The notes: generated by a model not told the origin, from the letters alone. A stretch of 5,273 nt of DNA from an uncultured Bacteriovorax sp. (GCA_946482295.1 CAMLRB010000236.1:1-5273), one strand, 5' to 3'. Counted from the first letter of the stretch, positions 1 through 4,989 are shown. Made by a program: numbers and translations.

Positions 1-497
1 GAAGGAACAGGAAAAGATCGCTCAAAGCGAGAACTTATAAGCGAACCATCAGGTTTTTTATCTTCAGTTTCTCCTGAAATGACTACCTGACCGTTTTCGA
101 CGTTCACATCAAAATTCTTTGGGGTTTGTCCGTTAAGATTGATTTCAAGATAAAGAAAATCTTTATCTTCTCGCTGAGTTACCTCGCCGACATCGCCTCC
201 ACCAAATCGCCCTTTGTACCAATCGTCAAAAGCTCCTCCATCTCGATCGCCAAATTGATCCAACATCCGTTCTCGCATGCGTCTCATTTCTTCATACGGA
301 TCTCGTGACCGATCGAAGAAATCTTTATTGAAAAAGTCATTGAGGAACTTATCCTCAGACGTCAGGCGTGATTGATCTTGCGATACGCGATTTTTATCGG
401 CCGCACGCTGATAAGCCCAGAAAGCGACTGCGCCAACAAGAAAGGAAACGAGCGCAATAAAAATTCTATGTGTAACTATACTTTTGAACGATTTCAT
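1..497 (-). CDS. Membrane-anchored Hsp20-like (alpha-crystallin domain) protein, 3' end cut by window edge
   Basis: An open minus-strand frame runs from an ATG at 497 to the window edge without a stop, giving 165 readable residues; the C-terminus is missing. An AAAGGAAA ribosome site lies about 9 bases before the ATG. Residues 1-11 are basic and residues 12-29 form one hydrophobic segment (IFIALVSFLVGAVAFWAY), read as an uncleaved anchor or signal sequence that places the rest in the periplasm. Residues 50-100 are charged and glycine-rich (EEMRRMRERM, then GGG). From about residue 103 an alpha-crystallin-type beta sandwich begins, with alternating hydrophobics (FLYLEINL) and a V-x-V-x-x-G-x-V-x-I-S-G-E pattern at 131-143, as in Hsp20 proteins. 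The gene starts 27 bp after the stop of the cytoplasmic Hsp20, so the two are probably cotranscribed. A holdase role at the inner membrane is inferred. The conserved A-x-x-x-n-G-x-L motif and C-terminal tail lie outside the window. Confidence 0.82.
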   Translation of the reverse strand, partial: MKSFKSIVTHRIFIALVSFLVGAVAFWAYQRAADKNRVSQDQSRLTSEDKFLNDFFNKDFFDRSRDPYEEMRRMRERMLDQFGDRDGGAFDDWYKGRFGGGDVGEVTQREDKDFLYLEINLNGQTPKNFDVNVENGQVVISGETEDKKPDGSLISSRFERSFPVP

Positions 498-524
498 TGT
501 GCGGTTTCCTTTCTTGGCTTCGCT

Positions 525-1076
525 TTAATGTTTTACATCTTTTTTTTCTTGTGATTTTTTCTGGTCACCTTTACCGATAAGACGATTTAAGAAACCACCT
601 TTTCCGGATTGCACTTCAATTTTTTTAGCCTGAGATTGTTCGGTCTTAGGCATCATGATTTCAAGAAGACCATTTTCATAATTAGCTTCAATTTTTTCAG
701 GATCAATTGTCGTCGGAAGAGAAAAGCTCTGATGAAAAGAGCGATACTGTCTGCGATAACCACGCTCTGAGTCTTCACTTCCAGATTCTTCTTTGTGTTC
801 AGCGTGCACAGTAAGAAGGTTTCCGTTCACGTTAACCTGAATATCTTCCTGAGGAACTCCTGGAATTTCGGCGGATAAAATATAAGAGTTATCGGTTTCT
901 TGGATATTAGTCATTGCTCCACGACGAGTGAGCTCAGGCCAATCACCCAAAAGTGAACCGAACCGAGATCCAAAAAATCGCTCCACCATGTTATCAAACA
1001 TGCGGTCAAACTCGGGCACCAGATTTTGTTGTGAGGGACTGTTCTCTTTTCTAACTTCAATTTCTTTATTAGCCAT
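525..1076 (-). CDS. Small heat-shock protein, Hsp20/alpha-crystallin family
   Basis: This 183-residue cytoplasmic chaperone is of the type that holds unfolding proteins in a refoldable state, without ATP, for DnaK and ClpB. Residues 1-54 are the variable N-terminal arm (PEFDRMFDNMVERFFG is typical of class A bacterial sHsps). The alpha-crystallin domain covers about 55-155 and includes S-A-E-I-P-G-V at 68-74, N-L-L-T-V at 86-90 and the hallmark A-N-Y-E-N-G-L-L-E-I at 131-140. A C-terminal I-x-V anchor (I153-E-V155), used in oligomer assembly, precedes a lysine-rich tail. The start at 1076 is chosen because AAGGAG lies 8-9 bases upstream and the family begins near here; the frame stays open to another ATG at 1130, which lacks this site and would add 18 unusual residues. 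It is the first gene of a probable two-gene unit. Heat or envelope-stress control is expected for the family, but no clear CIRCE or ROSE element is visible. Confidence 0.95.
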   Translation of the reverse strand: MANKEIEVRKENSPSQQNLVPEFDRMFDNMVERFFGSRFGSLLGDWPELTRRGAMTNIQETDNSYILSAEIPGVPQEDIQVNVNGNLLTVHAEHKEESGSEDSERGYRRQYRSFHQSFSLPTTIDPEKIEANYENGLLEIMMPKTEQSQAKKIEVQSGKGGFLNRLIGKGDQKKSQEKKDVKH

Positions 1077-1091
1077 TTTGATATTCTCCTT

Positions 1092-1131
1092 ATGTTGTAT
1101 GTGTAATGTTGTAATTTGCCTCGGTAACATT
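1092..1131 (-). repeat. Direct and inverted repeats in the hsp20 leader
   Basis: On the minus strand, the leader just upstream of the hsp20 ribosome site carries TACAACAT twice with a 14-bp period (plus-strand copies at 1092-1099 and 1106-1113). A 6-bp inverted repeat, AATGTT (1105-1110) and AACATT (1126-1131), is separated by 15 bases. In RNA this could form a weak stem-loop ending about 20 bases before the ribosome site. A regulatory role is a guess: the stem is short and the region is AT-rich. Confidence 0.3.
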
Positions 1132-1312
1132 CGGGGCTGATAGATGAGCCGTGCCTATAGCACCGCTTCAGGCTTTGCGGCATGAGCGCTAACCGATTAC
1201 TCGGAAGCAATATTATTGCCAGCAGCTAAGTTGTACGTAATAGAGTGAAACAAAAAAACTGCATGTCGTCACAAGCACGCGCAATGTCCCGTTAGTCATC
1301 GGGCTTGAGGCA

Positions 1313-1347
1313 GAAAAACCCGAAAATCCTGCGCGGATGTTCGGGTT
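1313..1347 (-). terminator. Probable intrinsic terminator, minus strand
   Basis: AACCCGAA (1317-1324) pairs perfectly with TTCGGGTT (1340-1347). Inside, one mismatch is followed by a further 4-bp stem, ATCC/GGAT, and a 5-base loop. Read on the minus strand, the stem is followed by a T run (complement of the A run at 1314-1318), the form of a rho-independent terminator. On the plus strand no T run follows. It would stop leftward transcription entering from the recombinase cassette or the AraC-family gene and so insulate hsp20. Confidence 0.6.
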
Positions 1348-1358
1348 CGAATAACTAA

Positions 1359-1526
1359 GAAATTGGTGGAGGTGAGGTATCGACAGGCGAACCCCACTAT
1401 CATCATGACTTTATTGAACTTTCTGTAAAAACACCAGCGCGAATATTTGAAAAATGTGCTCCTCTTTATGAAAGAGGACTCTCTATACGCGATATAGAAG
1501 AGAGAACAGGCATTCCAAAATCTACC
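1359..1526 (+). pseudogene. In-frame upstream extension of the recombinase-like gene, encoding most of its HTH; start apparently lost
   Basis: The frame of the gene ending at 1862 stays open back to 1359 (TAA at 1356-1358) but contains no ATG, GTG or TTG before 1527. It still encodes plausible protein: residues around VKTPARIFEKCAPLYERG and then GLSIRDIEERTGIPKS, a clear helix-turn-helix whose recognition helix continues across 1527. An ATG at 1405 lies in the neighbouring frame and meets TAA at 1426. Adding one T to the TTT at 1410-1412 would join that ATG to the main frame as MTFIELSVKTPARIF, giving a protein of about 152 residues. The simplest reading is a one-base deletion (mutation or sequencing error). 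A strong GGAGGTGA sits at 1368-1375, but no start codon follows it at the right distance. Confidence 0.5.
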
Positions 1527-1862
1527 GTGCGTGAAACTTTGAAAAAAAGCGGAATGGCGTTGAGAAATCCTCTCAATGGAAATTCAGTCCACATAGATCG
1601 ACTACATACTAAGCGCGGTGGTCACACGCCATACGGTTATGCCTACCTTGATAGTCAACTCATCATTGATCCAAAAGAACAAATTATTGTCAGAAAAATT
1701 ATGAAGCTTCACCAATCAGGGCTTTCAGGGAATGCCATTGCAAAAGAATTGAATTGCCAAAAGATTCCTAGTCGAACTGGCAAATCATGGAGTCCATGCG
1801 TGGTCAGAAGAATCATTAAAATTAACCAATCCAACAAACCAAATAATAGGAGGACTAAATGA
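1527..1862 (+). CDS. Recombinase-domain DNA-binding protein (serine recombinase family, no catalytic domain), probably 5'-truncated
   Basis: The frame encodes 111 residues from a GTG at 1527. That GTG falls inside the recognition helix of a helix-turn-helix encoded upstream and has no ribosome site, so it is only the first conventional start, not a believable native one. Residues 28-97 match the 'Recombinase' DNA-binding domain of large serine recombinases: K-R-G-G-x-x-P-Y-G-Y (29-38), L-I-I-D-P-K-E (45-51), I-V-x-K-I-x-x-L (54-61), G-L-S-x-x-A-I-A-K-E-L-N (65-76) and T-G-K-S-W-S-P-x-V-V-R-R-I (84-96). The N-terminal resolvase domain with its catalytic serine and arginines is absent even when the open upstream frame is counted, so strand exchange by this protein alone is unlikely. 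Its stop overlaps the start of the next small gene (ATGA). A DNA-binding, regulatory or domesticated role is inferred; it may equally be a decaying mobile-element fragment. Confidence 0.6.
   Translation: MRETLKKSGMALRNPLNGNSVHIDRLHTKRGGHTPYGYAYLDSQLIIDPKEQIIVRKIMKLHQSGLSGNAIAKELNCQKIPSRTGKSWSPCVVRRIIKINQSNKPNNRRTK
1848..1854 (+). promoter_or_regulatory. Strong Shine-Dalgarno site AGGAGGA for the 56-residue protein
   Basis: AGGAGGA lies four bases before the ATG at 1859 and inside the last codons of the recombinase-like gene. This is the main evidence that the short frame downstream is really translated. Confidence 0.7.
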
Positions 1863-2029
1863 ACAGTCTTATCAAAATCGCAGTCGTACTGGCTTTTGCC
1901 GCCGTTGCCAGTGGCAATCTTCCAGCAGTCATCAACCAAGTCCGCAAGGCACAGTTTCAACTTATTCAAGAATCCAAGGCATCGAAGTGGCCAAAAGCCA
2001 TAAGAATGCGGGTTAGGCAGCTAAAATAG
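1859..2029 (+). CDS. Small exported protein, 56 residues, function unknown
   Basis: The ATG overlaps the upstream stop as ATGA and follows a near-perfect AGGAGGA site, so translation is probably coupled to the recombinase-like gene. Residues 1-19 (MNSLIKIAVVLAFAAVASG) look like a signal peptide or membrane segment: one lysine, a hydrophobic core 7-17, and small residues A-x-S-G near a possible cleavage point. The remaining ~37 residues (NLPAVINQVRKAQFQLIQES, then KASKWPKAIRMRVRQLK) are strongly basic and partly amphipathic, without cysteines. The TAG lies within the last codons of the convergent AraC-family gene, a 9-bp tail overlap. I recognise no named family. Possibilities include a small periplasmic or membrane-active peptide, or a partner of the adjacent DNA-binding protein; none can be decided from the sequence. 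Confidence 0.62.
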   Translation: MNSLIKIAVVLAFAAVASGNLPAVINQVRKAQFQLIQESKASKWPKAIRMRVRQLK

Positions 2030-2974
2030 TCGTCGTCGGTATTCGGATAGTGTCATTCCGAACTCTCGCAAAAAGATTTTTCTGAAAGAAGAAACGTCAC
2101 TCATCCCCACTTGTGACACGACATCTTCAATGCTCAACTTTGAATTACTTAGTAGTAAACGTGCTTTCTGAACCCGTTTCAATTGAAGGAACTTCTTTGG
2201 TGGGTGGCCATAAGATGAGGTGATCCTTCTCTGAAAGCTCCGCAAACTCATGCCACAACGGGCTGCCATTTCCTGAATTGAAATATTCTTATCAATATTC
2301 AAATCAATCCATTTTTCTAAAGCTTTAAACTGATCTACCTCTTGAGTGTTTACCGTTAACTCAGCCGCATAAATAGATTGTTTTTCTCTCGTACTGTCGG
2401 CCAAAAGTAGTTTTCCGATTTCTTGAGTTACCTTCTTTCCGCTTGATCTTGAAATAATATTAAGAGTGAGATCAACAATAGCAAGATAGCCACCAGCAGT
2501 GATAGTGGACGATGTTTCACAAAGCATCTTCTGCATTTTCCATTGAACATTCGGGAAATTCTTTTTTACAAAGCTCTCGCAGGACCAGTGAGTTGTAGCT
2601 TGCTTACCATCAAGTACTCCAGTGCTGGCCAAAAACAAAACTCCTAGGCAGGCTGATGCAATCACAACATTGTTTTCATGCAACGATTTAAGAAGTTCAC
2701 TTTCTTTATGCCAATTAAGAAGCATATTTTCGTCCATTCCCTGAGATGGACTAACTATCACATAATCATACTTCTCTTTACTCTTTTGTAATTGTATCTG
2801 GAAAATACCGTTTCTAAAGACTCGCTTCTTATAGCTAATAAATTCTATCTTGTAGATTTCGGCCCCTAAGACGTAATTCGCGGCTTCAAAAATTTCTTTA
2901 ATTAAAATTGTTACGCCAAGAGCGGATCGATTATGAACAAGTATCCCAATATTCACACTTTTAAATTTTGGCAT
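2021..2974 (-). CDS. AraC-family transcriptional regulator with N-terminal DJ-1/PfpI (GATase1-like) domain
   Basis: This 317-residue regulator has the FtrA-like architecture. Residues 6-175 form a DJ-1/PfpI-type flavodoxin-like domain: I-G-I-L-V at 9-13, YDYVIVSPSQG at 69-79 and a nucleophile-elbow-like S-A-C-L-G at 107-111 (C109), then L-D-G-K-Q-A-T-T-H-W at 121-130 (H129). In these regulators the domain is thought to sense a ligand rather than act as an enzyme. Residues 215-317 are the AraC DNA-binding domain with two helix-turn-helices, about 231-252 (ISIQEMAARCGMSLRSFQRR) and 281-302 (SIEDVVSQVGMSDVSSFRK), and the closing F-x-R-E-F-G-M-T-x-x-E-Y-R. The ATG at 2974 has GAGG about 6 bases upstream. 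It is divergent from a SnoaL/isochorismatase operon 80 bp away, its likely target. Its first codon lies inside one of two 10-bp repeats, suggesting autoregulation. No terminator directly follows the gene. Confidence 0.93.
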   Translation of the reverse strand: MPKFKSVNIGILVHNRSALGVTILIKEIFEAANYVLGAEIYKIEFISYKKRVFRNGIFQIQLQKSKEKYDYVIVSPSQGMDENMLLNWHKESELLKSLHENNVVIASACLGVLFLASTGVLDGKQATTHWSCESFVKKNFPNVQWKMQKMLCETSSTITAGGYLAIVDLTLNIISRSSGKKVTQEIGKLLLADSTREKQSIYAAELTVNTQEVDQFKALEKWIDLNIDKNISIQEMAARCGMSLRSFQRRITSSYGHPPKKFLQLKRVQKARLLLSNSKLSIEDVVSQVGMSDVSSFRKIFLREFGMTLSEYRRRLF

Positions 2975-3000
2975 TTATAACCTCATAAATGGCATTTATG
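2969..3000. promoter_or_regulatory. Putative operator: 10-bp direct repeat at 21-bp spacing plus 17-bp palindrome
   Basis: TGGCATTTAT occurs at 2969-2978 and again at 2990-2999, exactly 21 bp apart, or two helical turns, the spacing often used by AraC-family proteins on tandem half-sites. Between and across them lies the perfect palindrome CATAAATG-G-CATTTATG (2984-3000). The first repeat covers the regulator's start codon (2972-2974) and the palindrome touches its ribosome site, so binding would repress the regulator. The second copy lies about 55 bp before the SnoaL gene, suitable for activation of that operon. That the regulator binds here is inferred from position. Confidence 0.6.
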
Positions 3001-3054
3001 CCACTACTGTAGCAGATTAATTTGGATTAACATACTTATAAAAAGGAGCCATCT

Positions 3055-3453
3055 ATGAATACAGACGAGAAAAATTTAAAGGTAGTTGAATCTTATTTCA
3101 ACCACCTCTCTAAGGGAGAAATGGAGAAAGTCGGACAACTCATCGCTGATGATGTCATCTGGCACCAACCAGGTAATCACCAAGCCTCAGGAACTTATAA
3201 AGGAAAACAAGAGCTATTCCCCCACTTGGGTAAAATGATGGAAATTACCCAAGGAACATTAAAGCTTGAGCCAAAACATATTATGGCAAATGGAGACTTA
3301 GTATCTGTCATCATTCAGTTTTCAGCTCAACGTGAAGGAAAAAGCATGTCGATGGCGGGAGTCGATCTATTGAAAATTCAAGATAGTAAAATAAAAGAAG
3401 TTTGGCTCTTCTCTGAAGATCAAGAAGCTGAAGATAATTTTTGGGGCCGCTAG
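3055..3453 (+). CDS. SnoaL-like (NTF2-fold) protein
   Basis: This 132-residue protein has AGGAG seven bases before its ATG. The N-terminal helix pair (NLKVVESYFNHLSKGEMEKV), followed by LIADDVIWHQPG (about 28-39) and an alternating strand pattern (SVIIQFSAQREG, MAGVDLLKIQDSKIKEVWLF) with the closing D-x-K-I-K-E-V-W, is the NTF2/SnoaL alpha+beta barrel. This fold forms a cone-shaped pocket used by polyketide cyclases, limonene-epoxide hydrolase, ketosteroid isomerase and many binding proteins. H33 and the tryptophans could line the pocket. It has no signal peptide, so it is cytoplasmic. It is the first gene of a three-gene operon whose second gene is another NTF2-fold protein, so two related proteins may act on the same or successive compounds or form a heteromer. 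The substrate is unknown. Confidence 0.85.
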   Translation: MNTDEKNLKVVESYFNHLSKGEMEKVGQLIADDVIWHQPGNHQASGTYKGKQELFPHLGKMMEITQGTLKLEPKHIMANGDLVSVIIQFSAQREGKSMSMAGVDLLKIQDSKIKEVWLFSEDQEAEDNFWGR

Positions 3454-3492
3454 AATAAACGATCAACAGCTATTAAAAGAAGAGGAAATCTT

Positions 3493-3870
3493 ATGACAAC
3501 AGAAGAAAGCAACAAACAAATTGTCTCAACGGCATACCAAAGAATTTTTGGCGATTTAGATGTTACGGCAGTAGATGAATATATGACAGAAAACTTCATT
3601 CAACACAATCCAACGATTGCGGACGGTCCGAAAGGAGTGAAAGCGCTTTTGCAAATGCTCATCTCTCAAGGCGTGCCAAAGCAAAAAATTAGTTTCAAAC
3701 ATATTGCAGCCGAAGGTGATATTGTTTTCCTTCATTCGAGATATGAAATGGCCGGAAAAGAATGGCGATTTATCGATATTTACCGAATAGAAAACAACAA
3801 ATTAGCAGAGCACTGGGACGCCATGATGCCAATGCCCGATGGGCGTGCGAACAATAATCCGATGTTCTAA
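3493..3870 (+). CDS. SnoaL-like protein of the predicted aldol-condensation type (NTF2 fold)
   Basis: This 125-residue protein starts 39 bp after the previous gene; AGAGGAA precedes the ATG. The early F-I-Q-H-N-P (35-40, H38), the DGPKG turn, and the late D-I-Y-R-I-E-N-N-K-L-A-E-H-W-D (95-109) with a C-terminal N-N-P-M-F match the family annotated as predicted SnoaL-like aldol-condensation-catalysing enzymes (COG4922 type). H38, H107 and D109 are the natural candidates for pocket residues. The catalytic activity of this group is mostly predicted rather than shown. It differs clearly in sequence from its neighbour upstream, so the pair is not a recent duplication. It is cytoplasmic and its control is presumably shared with the operon. 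Confidence 0.87.
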   Translation: MTTEESNKQIVSTAYQRIFGDLDVTAVDEYMTENFIQHNPTIADGPKGVKALLQMLISQGVPKQKISFKHIAAEGDIVFLHSRYEMAGKEWRFIDIYRIENNKLAEHWDAMMPMPDGRANNNPMF

Positions 3871-3890
3871 TTAAAATATTTTAGGTGAAT

Positions 3891-4400
3891 ATGAAAAAAG
3901 CTTTAATCGTCATAGATATTCAAAACGAATACTTTCTTGGTGGAAAGTTTCCATTGTGGAATCCAGAAATGGCATTAGATACAACGTTAGAACTTATCGA
4001 CCTAGCTAAAAAACAAAATATTCCCGTTGTCCTTATCCGACATGTACTTGGTGTTGATTCTCCATTCTTCACCCCTGAAAGCAGCGGCGTAATGATACAT
4101 CAAAAAATTCTCGAAGCGGTTCCGAGTGCCCCAGTGATCAACAAACAATACGCTGACTCGTTTTATAAAACGGAACTTGAAGCTGTCTTAAATCGATTCG
4201 GTGTCGAACACATTGTACTGTGTGGGATGATGACACAAAACTGCGTGACCCACACTGCTCTTTCGAAGAGTGCTGAAAAGTACAAAGTGTCCATCGTTGC
4301 AGATGCTTGTGCAACCGTTAGTGACGCAATTCATACCATAGCGGTCGACGCCCTAGTGCCACGTGAAATACTTACTAGCTTAGATGTTTTAGCGCAATGA
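3891..4400 (+). CDS. Isochorismatase-family cysteine hydrolase
   Basis: This 169-residue protein is of the isochorismatase/nicotinamidase superfamily, which hydrolyses amides, carbamates or vinyl ethers through a thioester-forming cysteine. The full triad is visible: D9 in A-L-I-V-I-D-I-Q-N, K85 in V-I-N-K, and C118 in G-M-M-T-Q-N-C-V-T-H-T-A. The M-M-T stretch before the cysteine corresponds to the usual cis-peptide site. The last strand and helix (V-S-I-V-A-D-A-C-A-T, 134-143 region) are also normal, and the length is that of compact members. The ATG at 3891 is chosen over a GTG at 3885 because AGGTGA (3883-3888), which contains that GTG, serves as its ribosome site. It is the last gene of the SnoaL operon, 20 bp after its neighbour, and is followed by a strong stem-loop. 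No metal-binding histidine pattern of nicotinamidases is evident, so the substrate remains open. Confidence 0.93.
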   Translation: MKKALIVIDIQNEYFLGGKFPLWNPEMALDTTLELIDLAKKQNIPVVLIRHVLGVDSPFFTPESSGVMIHQKILEAVPSAPVINKQYADSFYKTELEAVLNRFGVEHIVLCGMMTQNCVTHTALSKSAEKYKVSIVADACATVSDAIHTIAVDALVPREILTSLDVLAQ

Positions 4401-4405
4401 AGTGC

Positions 4406-4439
4406 GAAGGTGGGGTTGATTTTACTCAACCCCACCTTC
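4406..4439. terminator. Perfect 14-bp stem-loop between convergent genes, probable bidirectional terminator
   Basis: GAAGGTGGGGTTGA (4406-4419) pairs without mismatch with TCAACCCCACCTTC (4426-4439) around a 6-base loop. It starts 5 bases after the hydrolase stop and lies about 40 bases beyond the end of the convergent cupin gene. The following T-rich tails (ATTTAT to the right, short on the left) are poor, so it may act partly as a 3'-end stabilising stem. Confidence 0.78.
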
Positions 4440-4478
4440 ATTTATGCGAGTAAGTCAGTTTTGAAAATTTGAACCTAT

Positions 4479-4952
4479 CTATTTTTTTGTCTTTACTTGT
4501 GAATTAAGAAAAGAAATGTCCATCCCTTTTTCATAGTAAGTAAACAAAATACAATCTTCACCTTCAAAACATTTATTATCATGTGGGTCTTTGCCAGGTT
4601 GATACCACCACGAACCCGCTGGTAATGGCTTCGCATTGCTTACGTCACCATCAAAATTAGATTCCTGTCCCTTAATGACGACTGACCAATAATCCGAACT
4701 ATGGGTATGTGGGGTAGCCACTGTTCCTGCGGGTATCTTAACCAGCACTCCAATTGGTTTTCCTTTTGCTGCTAGATCTCCGAAAACCACTGCCATCTGA
4801 GGCCCTTTATCTCCTAATTCTGGAACCATCGGCATCCATTTCACCTGAGATGCATGAGTGACGGTAGGCTCTTTTTTGAAATTTTCAGCTTGGGCGTGAC
4901 TAGACAACATCGAAGCAATAAATATAAACATTATTGTTTTTAAACTTCTCAT
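4479..4952 (-). CDS. Periplasmic cupin-domain protein (DUF4437/ChrR-like)
   Basis: This 157-residue protein has AAGGAG about 9 bases before its ATG. Residues 1-22 form a signal peptide (hydrophobic 6-16, cleavage after A-Q-A), so the mature ~135-residue protein is periplasmic. It is a single cupin barrel. The first motif is P-A-G-T-V-A-T-P-H-T-H-S-S-D-Y-W (74-89; metal ligands H82 and H84) and the second is G-S-W-W-Y-Q-P-G-K-D-P-H (113-124; ligand H124). The glutamate usual in the first cupin motif is not at its standard place, as I recall for ChrR-like and DUF4437 members. C128 and C134 could form a disulfide in the periplasm. It lies 37 bp after an NmrA-like gene and is probably cotranscribed. 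The activity is unknown; a metal-dependent dioxygenase-like or small-molecule binding role is possible. Confidence 0.86.
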   Translation of the reverse strand: MRSLKTIMFIFIASMLSSHAQAENFKKEPTVTHASQVKWMPMVPELGDKGPQMAVVFGDLAAKGKPIGVLVKIPAGTVATPHTHSSDYWSVVIKGQESNFDGDVSNAKPLPAGSWWYQPGKDPHDNKCFEGEDCILFTYYEKGMDISFLNSQVKTKK

Positions 4953-4989
4953 TTTTGTATTTCTCCTTGTTATATTTTCTATTCTATTT

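Larger units (their letters stand above)
1077..1358. other. Gene-free divergent region with dense short inverted repeats
   Basis: No convincing gene lies here. It separates the leftward hsp20 unit from the rightward recombinase-like cassette, so it should carry promoters for both; I see no strong sigma-70 pair. On the minus strand an extended -10-like TGCTATAGG sits around 1153-1161 without a recognisable -35. Structure is abundant: 1148-1166 (GTGC/GCAC, extended by GC/GC across a G-G mismatch), 1163-1180 (CCGC/GCGG, sharing 1163-1166 with the previous hairpin), 1188-1208 (CCGA/TCGG with a four-base loop that reads GTAA, a GNRA loop, on the minus strand, plus an outer GCT/AGC), the 13-bp palindrome GCAATATTATTGC at 1207-1219, 1288-1303 (CCCG/CGGG) and the strong hairpin at 1317-1347. 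An RNA leader or small RNA is possible, but I recognise no known family with confidence. Confidence 0.5.

Noticed and set aside
126..554. Two 60-codon plus-strand frames (126-308 and 372-554)
   Set aside because: Both are antisense to the membrane-anchored Hsp20-like gene, which has a ribosome site and family pattern.
1133..1140. GGGGCTGA as a possible tmRNA 5' end on the plus strand
   Set aside because: The following bases lack the conserved GGATTCGACG block, and no matching 3' acceptor or tag reading frame follows.
928..1140. Plus-strand 70-codon frame over the hsp20 start
   Set aside because: It is antisense to a well-supported Hsp20 gene, with low-complexity serine/leucine-rich content and no ribosome site.
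1141..1172. Heat-shock sigma-32-like promoter for hsp20 on the minus strand (CCTGAA and GCTCATCT)
   Set aside because: Both elements deviate from consensus and the spacer is about 17-18 bp, at or beyond the usual limit; too weak to list.
1184..1192. GAGCGCTAA as half of a CIRCE (HrcA) operator for hsp20
   Set aside because: The partner TTAGCACTC nine bases away is absent (CTTCAGGCT instead), so only a one-mismatch half-site exists.
911..1210. Minus-strand 99-codon frame overlapping hsp20
   Set aside because: It overlaps the alpha-crystallin gene in another frame and has no recognisable protein features.
1709..1969. Minus-strand 86-codon frame across the recombinase cassette
   Set aside because: It is antisense to the Recombinase domain and small exported protein, and its hydrophobic leucine runs are a by-product of the opposite strand.
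2042..2062. Inverted repeat TTCGGA/TCCGAA as a terminator at the convergent gene ends
   Set aside because: It lies within the AraC-family coding region, has a 6-bp stem and 9-base loop, and no T run on either strand.
3037..3042. TATAAA as the -10 box of the SnoaL operon
   Set aside because: It sits next to the ribosome site only 13 bases before the start codon, too close for a promoter of a leadered mRNA, and has no -35 at the right distance.
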